Shown piece after piece: positions 15,472-24,267 of a stretch of DNA of 64,000 bases (position 1 is its first letter; each line of letters starts with the position of its first letter). The translations under genes and the position numbers were made by a program. The stretch covers positions 141,117 through 205,116 of the forward strand of contig SVGY01000002.1 in the NCBI GenBank assembly GCA_015056145.1, written 5' to 3'. The notes under the pieces are model-generated. The model worked only from the letters and a program-made list of their open reading frames with translations. It made no database searches and was not told the DNA's origin. Source of the stretch: Clostridiales bacterium (GTDB lineage: Bacteria > Bacillota > Clostridia > Christensenellales > Aristaeellaceae).

Positions 15472-16494
15472 ATGAAGATTAAACGGGCAGATATTGAACG
15501 GATCCTGATTTTGTGCGCAGCGGTGCTGGTGGTGGTACTGGCCCTGCAGGGAGGCGGCCAGCCTTCTGCCACCGTAATGGTGGATGAAACGGAGATACCC
15601 ATTGAGCAGACGCTTTCCCTGGACGAGGGCGAAAAGGTTTCCACCGTGGTATTTTACGAGGACGGCGACGGCTACCTTGTGCCCGTCACCCGGCAAATCG
15701 CCAAGACGGACGGCATCGCCAAGGCCACCCTCAACCTGATGGTGAAGAGCAGCGAAAACGACATGCAGGCCGCCCGGCTGGGTCTGCGCACGGTGATCCC
15801 CGAGGGCACCACCTTTGATATCGACATTGCAGACGGCCGGGCCAACGTATCCATGAGCAAGGAGGCTCTTGGCTGCATGAGCGCCGCCGAGGAGGCCCAG
15901 ATGGTGGATGCAGTGGTCAACACCATGACCTGTTTTTCCACCGTGGAGGAAGTTACCCTGGAGTTTGACGGCCAGAAGCGTTCCAAGCTCACCTACGGTA
16001 CTGACGTCAGCGGCGTATTCACCGGCGGCAACGTAAATCTGGAAACGGTGGAAACCTTCTCTGCCGACGCAGGCATGGTACAGCTTTATTTCCCCTCCCA
16101 GACTGGCCGTCTTTTGGTACCTGTAACCCGCATGGTATACAGCGATGCGGACGTAAGCACCGCCGTTCTGGAGCTGGCCAAAGGCCCCCGGGACGACAGC
16201 GGCCTGGAGCGTGCCATGCCCGAAGGCAGCGGCATCAAAAAAGTAACCATGAAAGACGGCGTTGTCACCGTTGACCTGACCCGGGAGTTCTCCCAGGCCA
16301 TGGAGGCCACCGACGGCGGCAGGCAGGCCATCCGGGCGCTGCTGTTCACCTGCTCCCAGTTTCCGGGCGTAAAGAAGGTGGACGTCCTCATCGAGGGCGA
16401 AAAACCTGCCCTGCCCGAGGACGCCCAGTCCACCTTCATCAACGACGAGCAGGAGGTCATGGGCCAGTACCCCGGCGTGGTGGAGCTGGATTGA
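15472..16494 (+). CDS. GerMN domain protein (spore germination/sporulation)
   Basis: 340 residues. One N-terminal membrane anchor (RILILCAAVLVVVLALQGG) precedes two GerMN domains, at about 50-185 and 200-325, each with a VPVTRxI/M start and a TxxLVKS/AVLELAKG-like helix followed by an 'IPEGT/MPEGS' turn. GerMN proteins such as GerM act at the spore envelope during engulfment and cortex assembly. I see no lipobox (the cysteine is preceded by L), so it is a membrane-anchored rather than lipoprotein form. It is divergent from rqcH. The start is placed after GAGGAGAGG. A palindromic repeat and a terminator follow the stop. Confidence 0.85.
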   Translation: MKIKRADIERILILCAAVLVVVLALQGGGQPSATVMVDETEIPIEQTLSLDEGEKVSTVVFYEDGDGYLVPVTRQIAKTDGIAKATLNLMVKSSENDMQAARLGLRTVIPEGTTFDIDIADGRANVSMSKEALGCMSAAEEAQMVDAVVNTMTCFSTVEEVTLEFDGQKRSKLTYGTDVSGVFTGGNVNLETVETFSADAGMVQLYFPSQTGRLLVPVTRMVYSDADVSTAVLELAKGPRDDSGLERAMPEGSGIKKVTMKDGVVTVDLTREFSQAMEATDGGRQAIRALLFTCSQFPGVKKVDVLIEGEKPALPEDAQSTFINDEQEVMGQYPGVVELD

Positions 16495-16507
16495 TCGGGG
16501 CGGCGGA

Positions 16508-16546
16508 TTGGCGGCTGAAAGAAAGTTGGCGGCTAAAAGAAAGTTG
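16508..16546 (+). repeat. 18-bp tandem repeat after the GerMN gene
   Basis: TTGGCGGCTGAAAGAAAG and TTGGCGGCTAAAAGAAAG stand head to tail, leading directly into the long palindrome at 16547. Confidence 0.8.
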
Positions 16547-16585
16547 GCGGGAGGATGCTTTTCCCCGGGAAAAGCACCCTCCCGC
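16547..16585. repeat. long palindrome of the type found in the 47.6-kb array
   Basis: Outer stem GCGGGAG/CTCCCGC and inner stem TGCTTTTCCC/GGGAAAAGCA around a CCCGGG centre. The array copies have GGCTTTTCCC/GGGAAAAGCC at the same place: the paired G-C is replaced by T-A, so pairing is kept. The shared tail ACCCTCCCGAAAAGCG follows. Confidence 0.85.
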
Positions 16586-16649
16586 ACCCTCCCGAAAAGC
16601 GGGATATAGTGTCTTTGAAAAGGGCCGACAGCTGTGCATGCTGCAAAAC

Positions 16650-16684
16650 ACCCCTGCAGGATTCCTTTCCTGCAGGGGTATTTT
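16650..16684 (+). terminator. terminator after the GerMN gene
   Basis: ACCCCTGCAGG pairs with CCTGCAGGGGT, followed by TATTTT. Confidence 0.85.
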
Positions 16685-16788
16685 GGATTAGATATTTACG
16701 AAGCAAAAATTGTTTCCTTTGAAGAAAACCGGCGAACCCTCATCGGTTTCCGTCACATCCAGCTTCATCGATGCTAATCGTTCCCGCC

Positions 16789-16818
16789 TTGCCATCCCTG
16801 CACATATTGCCGTATAAT
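16789..16818 (+). promoter_or_regulatory. promoter of the MmeI-like gene
   Basis: TTGCCA (16789-16794) and a consensus TATAAT (16813-16818) are 18 bases apart, 48 bases before the start codon. Confidence 0.65.
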
Positions 16819-16865
16819 AGTTGTATCGTTTACCTTTTTGATGAAATAACGGAGGTACTTGCCCC

Positions 16866-19655
16866 ATGACGGATATGGAAAAACGCACCGCTGCCCGGGA
16901 GTTTGCCGCCCATTGGCAGAACCGTGGCGATGAAAAGCAGGAAACCCAGACCTTCTGGCTTACTTTGCTGCAAAAGGTACTGGGCGTGGAGGATGCGGAC
17001 AAGCTCATTTCTTTTGAGGTGCCGGTCAAGCTGGGGCATGTGAGCTTCATTGATGCCTTCATTGCGGAAAACCGTGTGCTGATCGAGCAGAAAGGCCGGG
17101 ACATTAACCTGCGCAAGGGCTACAAGCAGTCGGACGGCTCCATGCTGACCCCTTTCCAGCAGGCACGCCGCTATGCCGGGTATCTGCCACACGATCAGAA
17201 TCCCCGGTGGATCGTGGTGTGCAACTTTCAGGAGTTCCATATCCATGACATGAACCGCCCCAATGATACGCCCGATGTGATCAAGTTGTCGGAACTGGAA
17301 ACAGAGTATCAGCGGCTGTCTTTTCTGGCAAAGCGCACCGACCAGGCCCTGCTGCGTGAAATGGAGATCTCCATTCAGGCGGGCGAGCTGGTGGGCAAGC
17401 TGTACGATGCTTTCCAGAAACGGTATATCGACCCGGAGAGCGAGCGGGCGCTCAAGAGCCTGAACATGCTGTGCGTGCGACTGGTGTTCTGCCTCTACGC
17501 TGAGGATGCGGGCATCTTCGGTGGGCAGCATATGTTCCATGATTATTTGCAGGCTGCCGGTCTGAAACGGGCACGGCAGGCGTTGATCGACCTGTTCCGT
17601 GTGCTGGACACCCCTGTGGCTGAGCGTGACCCCTATATGGATGAAGAGCTGGCCGCCTTCCCCTATGTGAACGGCGGTCTGTTCAGCGATGAAAACATCG
17701 AGATCCCGCAGTTTGACGAAGAGATCTATACCACGCTGCTTGCCAAAGCCAGCGGCGATTTCAACTGGAGCCACATCAGCCCCACCATTTTCGGCGCTGT
17801 GTTTGAAAGCACCCTGAACCCGGAGACCCGCCGCAGCGGCGGTATGCACTATACCTCCATCGAAAACATCCATAAGGTGATTGATCCCCTGTTTCTGGAC
17901 GGGCTGAAAGCAGAGTTTGAGGAAATCCGGCAGCAGACGGTTCTGCGTACCCGCACAGCAAAGCTCAAGGCGTTTCAGGAAAAGCTGGCAGGGCTGACCT
18001 TCCTCGACCCGGCCTGCGGCAGCGGCAATTTCCTCACGGAGACCTACATCTCCCTGCGCCGGTTGGAAAACGAGGTGATACGTCTCCTGATTGATTCCCA
18101 GCAGGGGCAGACCCCCGGCCAGATCGCCATGGGTTTTGAGGGCAAGTTCAGCCCCATCATGGTCAGCATTCATCAGTTCTATGGCATCGAGATCAACGAT
18201 TTTGCCGCCACCGTCGCCAAGACTGCCCTGTGGATCGCCGAAAGCCAGATGATGAAGCAGACGGAAGACATATTGCACCTGGAGCTGGACTTCCTGCCGC
18301 TGAAAAGCTATGTGAACATTGTGGAGGGCAATGCCCTGCGGATTGACTGGGAGAGTGTTGTGCCGAAGCACCGGTTGGATTATATTATGGGGAATCCGCC
18401 GTTTATTGGTGCAACTATGATGTCAGCCGAGCAAAAACAACAAGCAGTTGCAATTTTCGGAAAAATCAAGCTTTCAAACAGCATTGATTATGTTGGCGCA
18501 TGGTATCATCTGGCAGCACAATATATTCAAGGAACCAATATTCATGTGGCCTTTGTATCCACAAATAGCATTACGCAAGGCGAACAGGTTGCTCCGTTAT
18601 GGCACAAACTCGTATACGACTATAAAGTCCAAATCGACTTTGCGTACCGTACTTTCAAATGGAATAGTGAATCCAACGAAAAGGCGGCTGTTCATTGTGT
18701 CATTATTGGCTTTAGCCAGTGTGGCACAAGAAAAAAGCTGCTGTTTCAAAGTGATGATATCTATAAAGCAGTAGAAAACATAAATCCTTATTTAATTGAT
18801 GCGCCTACTGTACTCATAACCAGTAGATCAACGCCCATTTGTGATGTGCCAAGTATGCTGCTTGGTAACAAACCTTCTGATGGCGGTAATCTAATTCTTA
18901 CACCAGAGGAACGAGAAGAAATTCTTCAACAAGATGCAAACCTAGATCAATATATTCATCCGTATTTGGGAGCATACGAGTTTATCAACAAAAAGATTCG
19001 GTATTGTTTCTGGCTTCGACATGTATCTCCAGCTGAGATGCGAAAAAGCAAAATACTGATGCAACGCATTGAGGCTGTAAAGAAAATGCGAGAAGAAAGC
19101 TCAGCTGCCCCTACGCGAGCAAAGGCGCAAACACCTCATCTGTTTTTCTTCATATCTCAACCAGATACAGACTATTTGCTTGTACCAAGTACTTCATCTG
19201 AAAATAGAAAGTATATTCCCATTGGCTTTATGTCACCGGATGTTATTGCAAGCAATGCTGCAACCATTGTTCCCAATGCGACTCTCTATCATTTTGGTGT
19301 GCTTACATCAAACGTTCATATGGCTTGGATGCGTGCGGTAGCGGGACGGTTAAAAAGTGATTATCGTTACTCCAATGCCATCGTCTACAATAACTTCCCA
19401 TGGCCTACGCCCACGGATGCCCAGAAAGCCACCATCGAGCAAACCGCCCAAGCCATTCTGGATGCCCGTGCCCTCTATCCCGATTGCAGCCTTGCCGACC
19501 TCTACGACGAGGCCACCATGCCCGTAGAGCTGCGCCGTGCCCATCAGGCCAACGACAAAGCCGTCATGCAGGCCTATGGCTTCTGGGGCTCCGTCAAAAC
19601 CGAAAGCGACTGCGTCGCCCGGCTTATGGAGATGTACGCCGAGATGACGAAGTGA
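16866..19655 (+). CDS. MmeI-like single-chain restriction-modification enzyme (Type IIL/IIG)
   Basis: 929 residues. An N-terminal PD-(D/E)XK nuclease has D63 and E74-Q-K76 (spacing as in MmeI D70/E80-x-K82). A helical linker follows, then an N6-adenine methyltransferase with motif I DPACGSG (381-387) and motif IV NPPF (510-513), then target-recognition and C-terminal regions. One chain would methylate one DNA strand and cut at a distance, so no separate methylase, endonuclease or specificity gene is needed, and none is present. From about 18370 to 19390 (residues ~500-840) the DNA is clearly richer in A and T than the rest of the gene. A GGAGG site lies 10 bases before the ATG. A defence role (phage exclusion) is expected from the family. 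Confidence 0.88.
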   Translation: MTDMEKRTAAREFAAHWQNRGDEKQETQTFWLTLLQKVLGVEDADKLISFEVPVKLGHVSFIDAFIAENRVLIEQKGRDINLRKGYKQSDGSMLTPFQQARRYAGYLPHDQNPRWIVVCNFQEFHIHDMNRPNDTPDVIKLSELETEYQRLSFLAKRTDQALLREMEISIQAGELVGKLYDAFQKRYIDPESERALKSLNMLCVRLVFCLYAEDAGIFGGQHMFHDYLQAAGLKRARQALIDLFRVLDTPVAERDPYMDEELAAFPYVNGGLFSDENIEIPQFDEEIYTTLLAKASGDFNWSHISPTIFGAVFESTLNPETRRSGGMHYTSIENIHKVIDPLFLDGLKAEFEEIRQQTVLRTRTAKLKAFQEKLAGLTFLDPACGSGNFLTETYISLRRLENEVIRLLIDSQQGQTPGQIAMGFEGKFSPIMVSIHQFYGIEINDFAATVAKTALWIAESQMMKQTEDILHLELDFLPLKSYVNIVEGNALRIDWESVVPKHRLDYIMGNPPFIGATMMSAEQKQQAVAIFGKIKLSNSIDYVGAWYHLAAQYIQGTNIHVAFVSTNSITQGEQVAPLWHKLVYDYKVQIDFAYRTFKWNSESNEKAAVHCVIIGFSQCGTRKKLLFQSDDIYKAVENINPYLIDAPTVLITSRSTPICDVPSMLLGNKPSDGGNLILTPEEREEILQQDANLDQYIHPYLGAYEFINKKIRYCFWLRHVSPAEMRKSKILMQRIEAVKKMREESSAAPTRAKAQTPHLFFFISQPDTDYLLVPSTSSENRKYIPIGFMSPDVIASNAATIVPNATLYHFGVLTSNVHMAWMRAVAGRLKSDYRYSNAIVYNNFPWPTPTDAQKATIEQTAQAILDARALYPDCSLADLYDEATMPVELRRAHQANDKAVMQAYGFWGSVKTESDCVARLMEMYAEMTK

Positions 19656-19699
19656 AGGCCTTCCCCTCCATCCCCCAACAAAAAAGTGCTTTTCTTTTG

Positions 19700-19730
19700 C
19701 TGCTTTTCTTTTCTCAGAAAAGAAAAGCAG
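19700..19730. repeat. dispersed T/C-rich hairpin (family member 1)
   Basis: Perfect 15-bp stem CTGCTTTTCTTTTCT / AGAAAAGAAAAGCAG, preceded by the leader GTGCTTTTCTTTTG. A GGGACT/AGTCCC terminator-like stem follows at 19732-19759. It lies between convergent genes. Confidence 0.85.
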
Positions 19731-19798
19731 AGGGACTCCCGAAAAATCGGAAGTCCCTTTTCCATTTCACAATATTGCATAAAATGCGCTTTTCTTTG

Positions 19799-19827
19799 GT
19801 TCTTTCTTTTCTCAGAAAAGAAAGAAC
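19799..19827. repeat. dispersed T/C-rich hairpin (family member 2)
   Basis: Perfect 14-bp stem GTTCTTTCTTTTCT / AGAAAAGAAAGAAC, preceded by ATGCGCTTTTCTTTG. It directly abuts the stop codon of the VanW gene. The stem differs from member 1 at several paired positions. Confidence 0.85.
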
Positions 19828-21045
19828 TCACTCTCCCCGATAAACAGAAATGCACAGGCTGCCTTCGCCGAGGCTGAAGGCTTCGATGCGGATGGGGAAA
19901 TCGTAGTCGTTGCGGAAGATGAAGTTCAGCTGGGAACTGCCTACAGCTGCATCCTGATGCATGGGCAGGTACTTGGCGCAGCCGGGGCCGTGGGGGCGGC
20001 GGTAGAGCACGGTGATGCCTTCCAGCTGGCGCACGGCGTTGTACAGGGTGCTGCTGGACTGGCAGGTGCCGCCGCCGTAACCCAGCTGGCTGCCGCCGTC
20101 AATAAGCACCGGTGCGGCATGATAGCCGTTGGACTTTTTGTAGGGGCCGATGTTGGCGTTGAAGTCCAGCACCTCGCCGGGCTGCATGGTGCGGGTCATC
20201 AGCTCGCAGCTGCGGATGATGTTCAGGCAGCGGCCTTCGTTGCCCTCGGCGCCGGTATTGTATTCAAAGTAGCTGGCAAAAGCAGCGATGGGGGTATCGG
20301 GGCTCATGGGGTTATCCGTCTGGGAAACCACCACAAGATCGGTCAGCTTGGTGGCTTCCACATAGCCGTAGCTGCGCCAGTAGAGGATTTTGGCAAAGCC
20401 GTCCACAAATTCCAGAATGGCGATCTTGCTGCCCTGGCCGATGACGATATCGCCCACCTCGGAAGAGGTGTCCGGGGCGGAATAAACGGGGCAGGGTTCG
20501 GTGCAGGTGGCCACATACTGGGAGGGCGTGGTGCCGTAGGGCGGGGTGTTCACAGGATCGATGGGGGTCATGTTTTCATCCACCCAGGTGCGGATCACAT
20601 AACCCACGTTGCCGTTGTAATCCGCCAGCACATAGGTGGGGTATACGGCATATACGGTAATCTCCTCGCCCTTCTTGATGGAGCACACCACTTCGCTTTC
20701 CCGGTTCTGCTCGGCACGCATGCGGATGGCGGTACCGTCTGCGGTGAAGGGCTTGATGGTGGCAATGTACAGGGGCGTCATGCCGGCAATGCTTGCGCCG
20801 CCGGATTCCTCCGCAGGCACGAACATGCTCTCGCCGCTCTCGCCATCGCCGTCAGCCACGCCTTCAGTCTCGATGTTTTCAGGCACGGCGGCCTCTTCGG
20901 CGGGAGCCTCTTCTGCTTCATCGGAAACAGCGGTTTCTGTATCCGCAGGGGATTCGGCCGCATCCTCCGCAAAGGCGGGCAGGATGGCGCAAAAAGTAAG
21001 CACAAGGCACAGAATCAGCGTAAAAATACGGGTAAGCTTCATCAT
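19828..21045 (-). CDS. secreted VanW-domain protein with SH3-like region
   Basis: 405 residues. A signal peptide (MMKLTRIFTLILCLVLTFCA, cleavage near AFA-ED) and an acidic Ala/Glu linker are followed by SH3-type segments (IRMRAEQNRESEVVCSIKKG; CPVYSAPDTSSEVGD) and a C-terminal VanW domain: NEGRCLNI, MQPGEVLDFNANIGPY, GYGGGTCQSSSTLYNA and HQDAAVGSSQLNFIFRN. VanW proteins are common in clostridial envelopes and co-occur with glycopeptide-resistance loci, but their activity is unsettled; no van genes lie here. Two adjacent ATGs are possible starts; I use 21045, 6 bases after AAGGAAA. Convergent to the MmeI-like gene. Confidence 0.87.
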   Translation of the reverse strand: MMKLTRIFTLILCLVLTFCAILPAFAEDAAESPADTETAVSDEAEEAPAEEAAVPENIETEGVADGDGESGESMFVPAEESGGASIAGMTPLYIATIKPFTADGTAIRMRAEQNRESEVVCSIKKGEEITVYAVYPTYVLADYNGNVGYVIRTWVDENMTPIDPVNTPPYGTTPSQYVATCTEPCPVYSAPDTSSEVGDIVIGQGSKIAILEFVDGFAKILYWRSYGYVEATKLTDLVVVSQTDNPMSPDTPIAAFASYFEYNTGAEGNEGRCLNIIRSCELMTRTMQPGEVLDFNANIGPYKKSNGYHAAPVLIDGGSQLGYGGGTCQSSSTLYNAVRQLEGITVLYRRPHGPGCAKYLPMHQDAAVGSSQLNFIFRNDYDFPIRIEAFSLGEGSLCISVYRGE

Positions 21046-21233
21046 GGCAAGTTTCCTTTCTTCCAAAAAAGGTATCTGTACAGCATGCATTATATCACAG
21101 TGGGAGCAAAAAAGGCATACTGCGGAAAGATTTTACAGAGTTTCTTTTTTGTTGCATTTCCGCCCTTGACGATTGTGGCTGTATTGGCTATGCTGAATGG
21201 AGAGATCATCCCCACCGGGAAAGGAAGATGCCC

Positions 21234-22121
21234 ATGAAGATCGGAGCGCTGGAGGCCGGCGGAACCAAAATGGTGCTGGCTGTATATGACCTTGATATGA
21301 ATGAACTGGACAGGGTGACTATGCCCACCGAAGCCCCTGAAATCACCGTACCTGCCATGAAAGCCTTCTTTGACGGGCATAATATCGATGCGCTGGGCGT
21401 GGGCAGCTTCGGCCCGCTGGACCCCAATCCGGCTTCCCCAACCTATGGCTATATCACCTCCACCCCCAAGCTGAAGTGGCGCAATTATCCTCTGCTGCCC
21501 AAACTGCTGGAAGGCAGGGCTATCCCCGCCGCCATCGATACGGACGTAAACGCCGCCGTGATCGCCGAGATGGAGCTGGGCGCTGCCCGTGGCTGTGAAA
21601 ATGCTGTATACATGACCATCGGCACCGGCATCGGCGGCGGTGTGGCAGTGCACGGCAAAACGGTGCACGGCCTTTTGCACCCCGAGGCAGGGCACATTCC
21701 CCTCCGGCCCCACCCGCTGGATCCCAATCCCCGGGGCGTGTGTCCCTACCACGAAAGCTGCCTGGAGGGCCTGGCCGCAGGGCCTGCCATCGGCGCAAGG
21801 GTTGGGGGCGATGCAGGACAATTGCCGGACGATCACCCCACCTTTGAAATCGAGGCCTGGTATCTGGCCCAGATGTGCATGAACCTGACCCTTACCCTCA
21901 GCCCGGAAAAAATCATCCTGGGCGGTGGGGTCATGAACCGTTCCTGCCTGTTTCCCATGGTACGGCAGATGACCCTGGATCTTTTGGGCGGCTATGTACA
22001 GGTGGACAGGATCATCCACCATATGGATGAATACATCGTTCCTCCCAAGCTCTATCCCCTCAGCGGCCTTGTGGGCAGCTTCCTTCTGGGCCGGCGTGCG
22101 CTGGAATCTGCCCGGGGCTGA
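21234..22121 (+). CDS. scrK: ROK family fructokinase
   Basis: 295 residues. The ATP-binding start IGALEAGGTKMVLAVY, the catalytic-region IDTDVNAAVIAE, the GTGIGGGV loop and the zinc site HPEAGH...C-P-Y-H-x-x-C identify a ROK kinase of the YdhR/GmuE fructokinase group, which phosphorylates fructose (sometimes mannose) to the 6-phosphate. An ATG at 21228 is almost on top of AAGGAAG, so the ATG at 21234 with an 8-base gap is preferred. No sugar transporter is adjacent. It is divergent from the VanW gene and followed by the DUF5711-like gene after 119 bases. Confidence 0.88.
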   Translation: MKIGALEAGGTKMVLAVYDLDMNELDRVTMPTEAPEITVPAMKAFFDGHNIDALGVGSFGPLDPNPASPTYGYITSTPKLKWRNYPLLPKLLEGRAIPAAIDTDVNAAVIAEMELGAARGCENAVYMTIGTGIGGGVAVHGKTVHGLLHPEAGHIPLRPHPLDPNPRGVCPYHESCLEGLAAGPAIGARVGGDAGQLPDDHPTFEIEAWYLAQMCMNLTLTLSPEKIILGGGVMNRSCLFPMVRQMTLDLLGGYVQVDRIIHHMDEYIVPPKLYPLSGLVGSFLLGRRALESARG

Positions 22122-22240
22122 GGGCTTGCATCCCCCGGCGGATGAAGATATAATAAAGATTGCGCAGCTTTTGCCTGCGGATGAGAATCAACCAGCCCTC
22201 CCCCTTCCTCTGAAGGGCCCGGGGCGGAATCGGAGCCAGA

Positions 22241-23377
22241 ATGCAAAGAGTCAAGAGAAAATATACAAGAGCCCAGGCCATCGCCATACTGATCGCCATT
22301 GTGGTGGTGATCGTTCTGATCATCATCGGCATATCCTCCCTGTTTTCCAAAAGGACCATGGCGGGCATCAGCGCCTCCAAACTGCCTTGCCCCTATGATG
22401 AAAACATCCGTGCTTTTGGCAACAACGTGCTCTACTACGACGGCACAAGTCTGCACTGCATGAGCGGTACCGGCTCTGTGCGCTGGAGCTTCACCCTTGG
22501 CAGCAATGCAGGCTTCCATTGCGATGACCAGCACATTGCCGCCTGGAGCGGCAACACCATCTATGTGCTGGATAAAAACGGCAATTCCTCCTACAATGAC
22601 AACCTGGGCGAGCAAATTCAGTTTGCCCGCATCGGCAAGCAGTATGTGGGCGCAGTGGTAGGCGAAGCAAGCAATTCCCGCCTTGTGGTAAAGGACCTGA
22701 CCGGCGCCCACATGGACGAAGAATCCGACGCCTACTCCAACCTGATCATTCTGGATCTTGGCTTTTACGGCAACAGCGGCGAGTACATGTGGACCCTGGC
22801 CCTGGATGTATTCAGCACCGCAGCCAACTCCCTGCTGAACACTTTCGAGGTGGGCAAAATGAACATCGGCGAGGTATCCCTCGGCGAAAACATCACCTAC
22901 GAAGTGCTTTATGACAACGGCACCCTGCGTGTGGTCAGCACCCGCAAGATGCTGGCCTTCGACTACCGGGGCACCGAGGATGCTTCCCAGGCGGCGCTGG
23001 TATACGGCTGGCAGCTCATCGACTACAAGCAGCCGGAACGGGGCAACGCCATGATGCTTTTCGCCCCCACCTCCCAGTCCGACAGCGTATACAACCTGCG
23101 GGAGTTGCGCCTGCTGGTGGGCGGCGGCACCGACCGGCGCTACAGCCTGCCTGCCACCTGCGTTGGCGCAACGGTCTGGAACAAAACCGTCTATGCCCTT
23201 TCCGACAGTCAGCTTTACCGGGCAGGCATGAACGACAGCCGTTTCACCACCTACGACCTGCCGCTGGATCTGCCCTGTACCCAGCTGGTGGATACCCTCA
23301 GCGATGGCCGCATCATTGTGGCCTGCGGCAACGATGTGTACACCCTCACCCTTCCCCGGGGCGTTATGGTAAAGTAA
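22241..23377 (+). CDS. membrane-anchored beta-propeller-like protein (DUF5711-like)
   Basis: 378 residues. A basic N-terminus (MQRVKRKYTRAQ) and one helix (AIAILIAIVVVIVLIIIGIS) anchor an outer domain of repeating short beta units (NVLYYDGTSLHCMSGTGSVR; NTIYVLDKNG; KTVYALSDSQLYRAG), the look of a quinoprotein-like propeller. It resembles clostridial DUF5711 proteins, whose function is unknown. GGAG lies 6 bases before the ATG. The gene ends 19 bases before the CvpA-family gene, and the two are probably one operon. Confidence 0.75.
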   Translation: MQRVKRKYTRAQAIAILIAIVVVIVLIIIGISSLFSKRTMAGISASKLPCPYDENIRAFGNNVLYYDGTSLHCMSGTGSVRWSFTLGSNAGFHCDDQHIAAWSGNTIYVLDKNGNSSYNDNLGEQIQFARIGKQYVGAVVGEASNSRLVVKDLTGAHMDEESDAYSNLIILDLGFYGNSGEYMWTLALDVFSTAANSLLNTFEVGKMNIGEVSLGENITYEVLYDNGTLRVVSTRKMLAFDYRGTEDASQAALVYGWQLIDYKQPERGNAMMLFAPTSQSDSVYNLRELRLLVGGGTDRRYSLPATCVGATVWNKTVYALSDSQLYRAGMNDSRFTTYDLPLDLPCTQLVDTLSDGRIIVACGNDVYTLTLPRGVMVK

Positions 23378-23396
23378 GCACAAGGAGGATGGCCCT

Positions 23397-24110
23397 GTGA
23401 ATCCCATCGACATTATTGCGCTTATTCTGATGGCTGTCTGCCTCGTGTACGGATTGTACCGGGGCTTCATCCAGTCTGTGCTGAACCTGGGCGGCGGCCT
23501 TCTGTCCCTGCTGGCCTCCTTCTGGATCTTCCCCCGCCTTGCGGATGCCATCAGCCAGAACATGGATATTACCCGACTCATTTCCAGCTTTACCGATTCC
23601 CAGAGCCTGCTGGGCGACCTGGACCTCAGCAGCCTCCCCGTCAGCGGCCTGAGCGGCGATGCTGTTGCCCAGATCGTGGAACGGGCCAACCTGCCCACCC
23701 CCATCAATACCATCCTGCAGCACAACCTGCAAAGCCAGGTTTTCAGCCCCATGGGCAACCTGGTCAGCAACGTGGGCGATTACGTCAACCAGACTCTCAT
23801 CAGCGTTTCCATCAATGTGCTGTGCTTCCTGGTATGCTTCATCCTGTGCTATGTGGCAATTTCCATGCTGATCAATCTGCTCCGGGCAGTGTTCCGTTTC
23901 CCGGCGCTCAAGCACCTGGATGCCATTGCGGGCGGCATTTTCGGCCTGATGACAGGCATACTCATCTGCTACGCTGCCTTCACCCTGCTGCCCCTTTTGG
24001 AAAGTGTGATGCCCATCGAAGGCTTCCGGGAAATGGCAGAATCCAGCGTGCTGGGCAAAGCCTTCGCCCACAGCAATCTGATTTTGTCCATCATGAACCG
24101 GAAACTGTAA
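23397..24110 (+). CDS. CvpA family membrane protein
   Basis: 237 residues, GTG start with AAGGAGG 8 bases before it. The N-terminus IDIIALILMAVCLVYGLYRG with the following GGGLLSLLASFW and the C-terminal helix pair (INVLCFLVCFILCYVAISML; GIFGLMTGILICYAAFTLL) fit CvpA, a family of four-helix membrane proteins named for colicin V production and linked to envelope homeostasis. An unusual ~90-residue stretch lies between helices 2 and 3. A strong terminator follows. Confidence 0.85.
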   Translation: MNPIDIIALILMAVCLVYGLYRGFIQSVLNLGGGLLSLLASFWIFPRLADAISQNMDITRLISSFTDSQSLLGDLDLSSLPVSGLSGDAVAQIVERANLPTPINTILQHNLQSQVFSPMGNLVSNVGDYVNQTLISVSINVLCFLVCFILCYVAISMLINLLRAVFRFPALKHLDAIAGGIFGLMTGILICYAAFTLLPLLESVMPIEGFREMAESSVLGKAFAHSNLILSIMNRKL

Positions 24111-24122
24111 CAGCGGATCTCT

Positions 24123-24162
24123 GACTGCTTCAAAAAATGTATTTTGGAGCAGTCTTTTTTTT
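24123..24162 (+). terminator. terminator after the CvpA-family gene
   Basis: GACTGCTTCAAAA pairs with TTTTGGAGCAGTC (13 bp, one G-T) and eight T follow. Confidence 0.92.
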
Positions 24163-24267
24163 CAAAAAACAAGTAAGCATTTTGGAAGAAATTGCCTTTC
24201 TCTTCCGTTGAATAACAGAAAAGAAAAATGTGGTCTTTTCAAGACGTGCTCCAAGGAGAAAATCATT

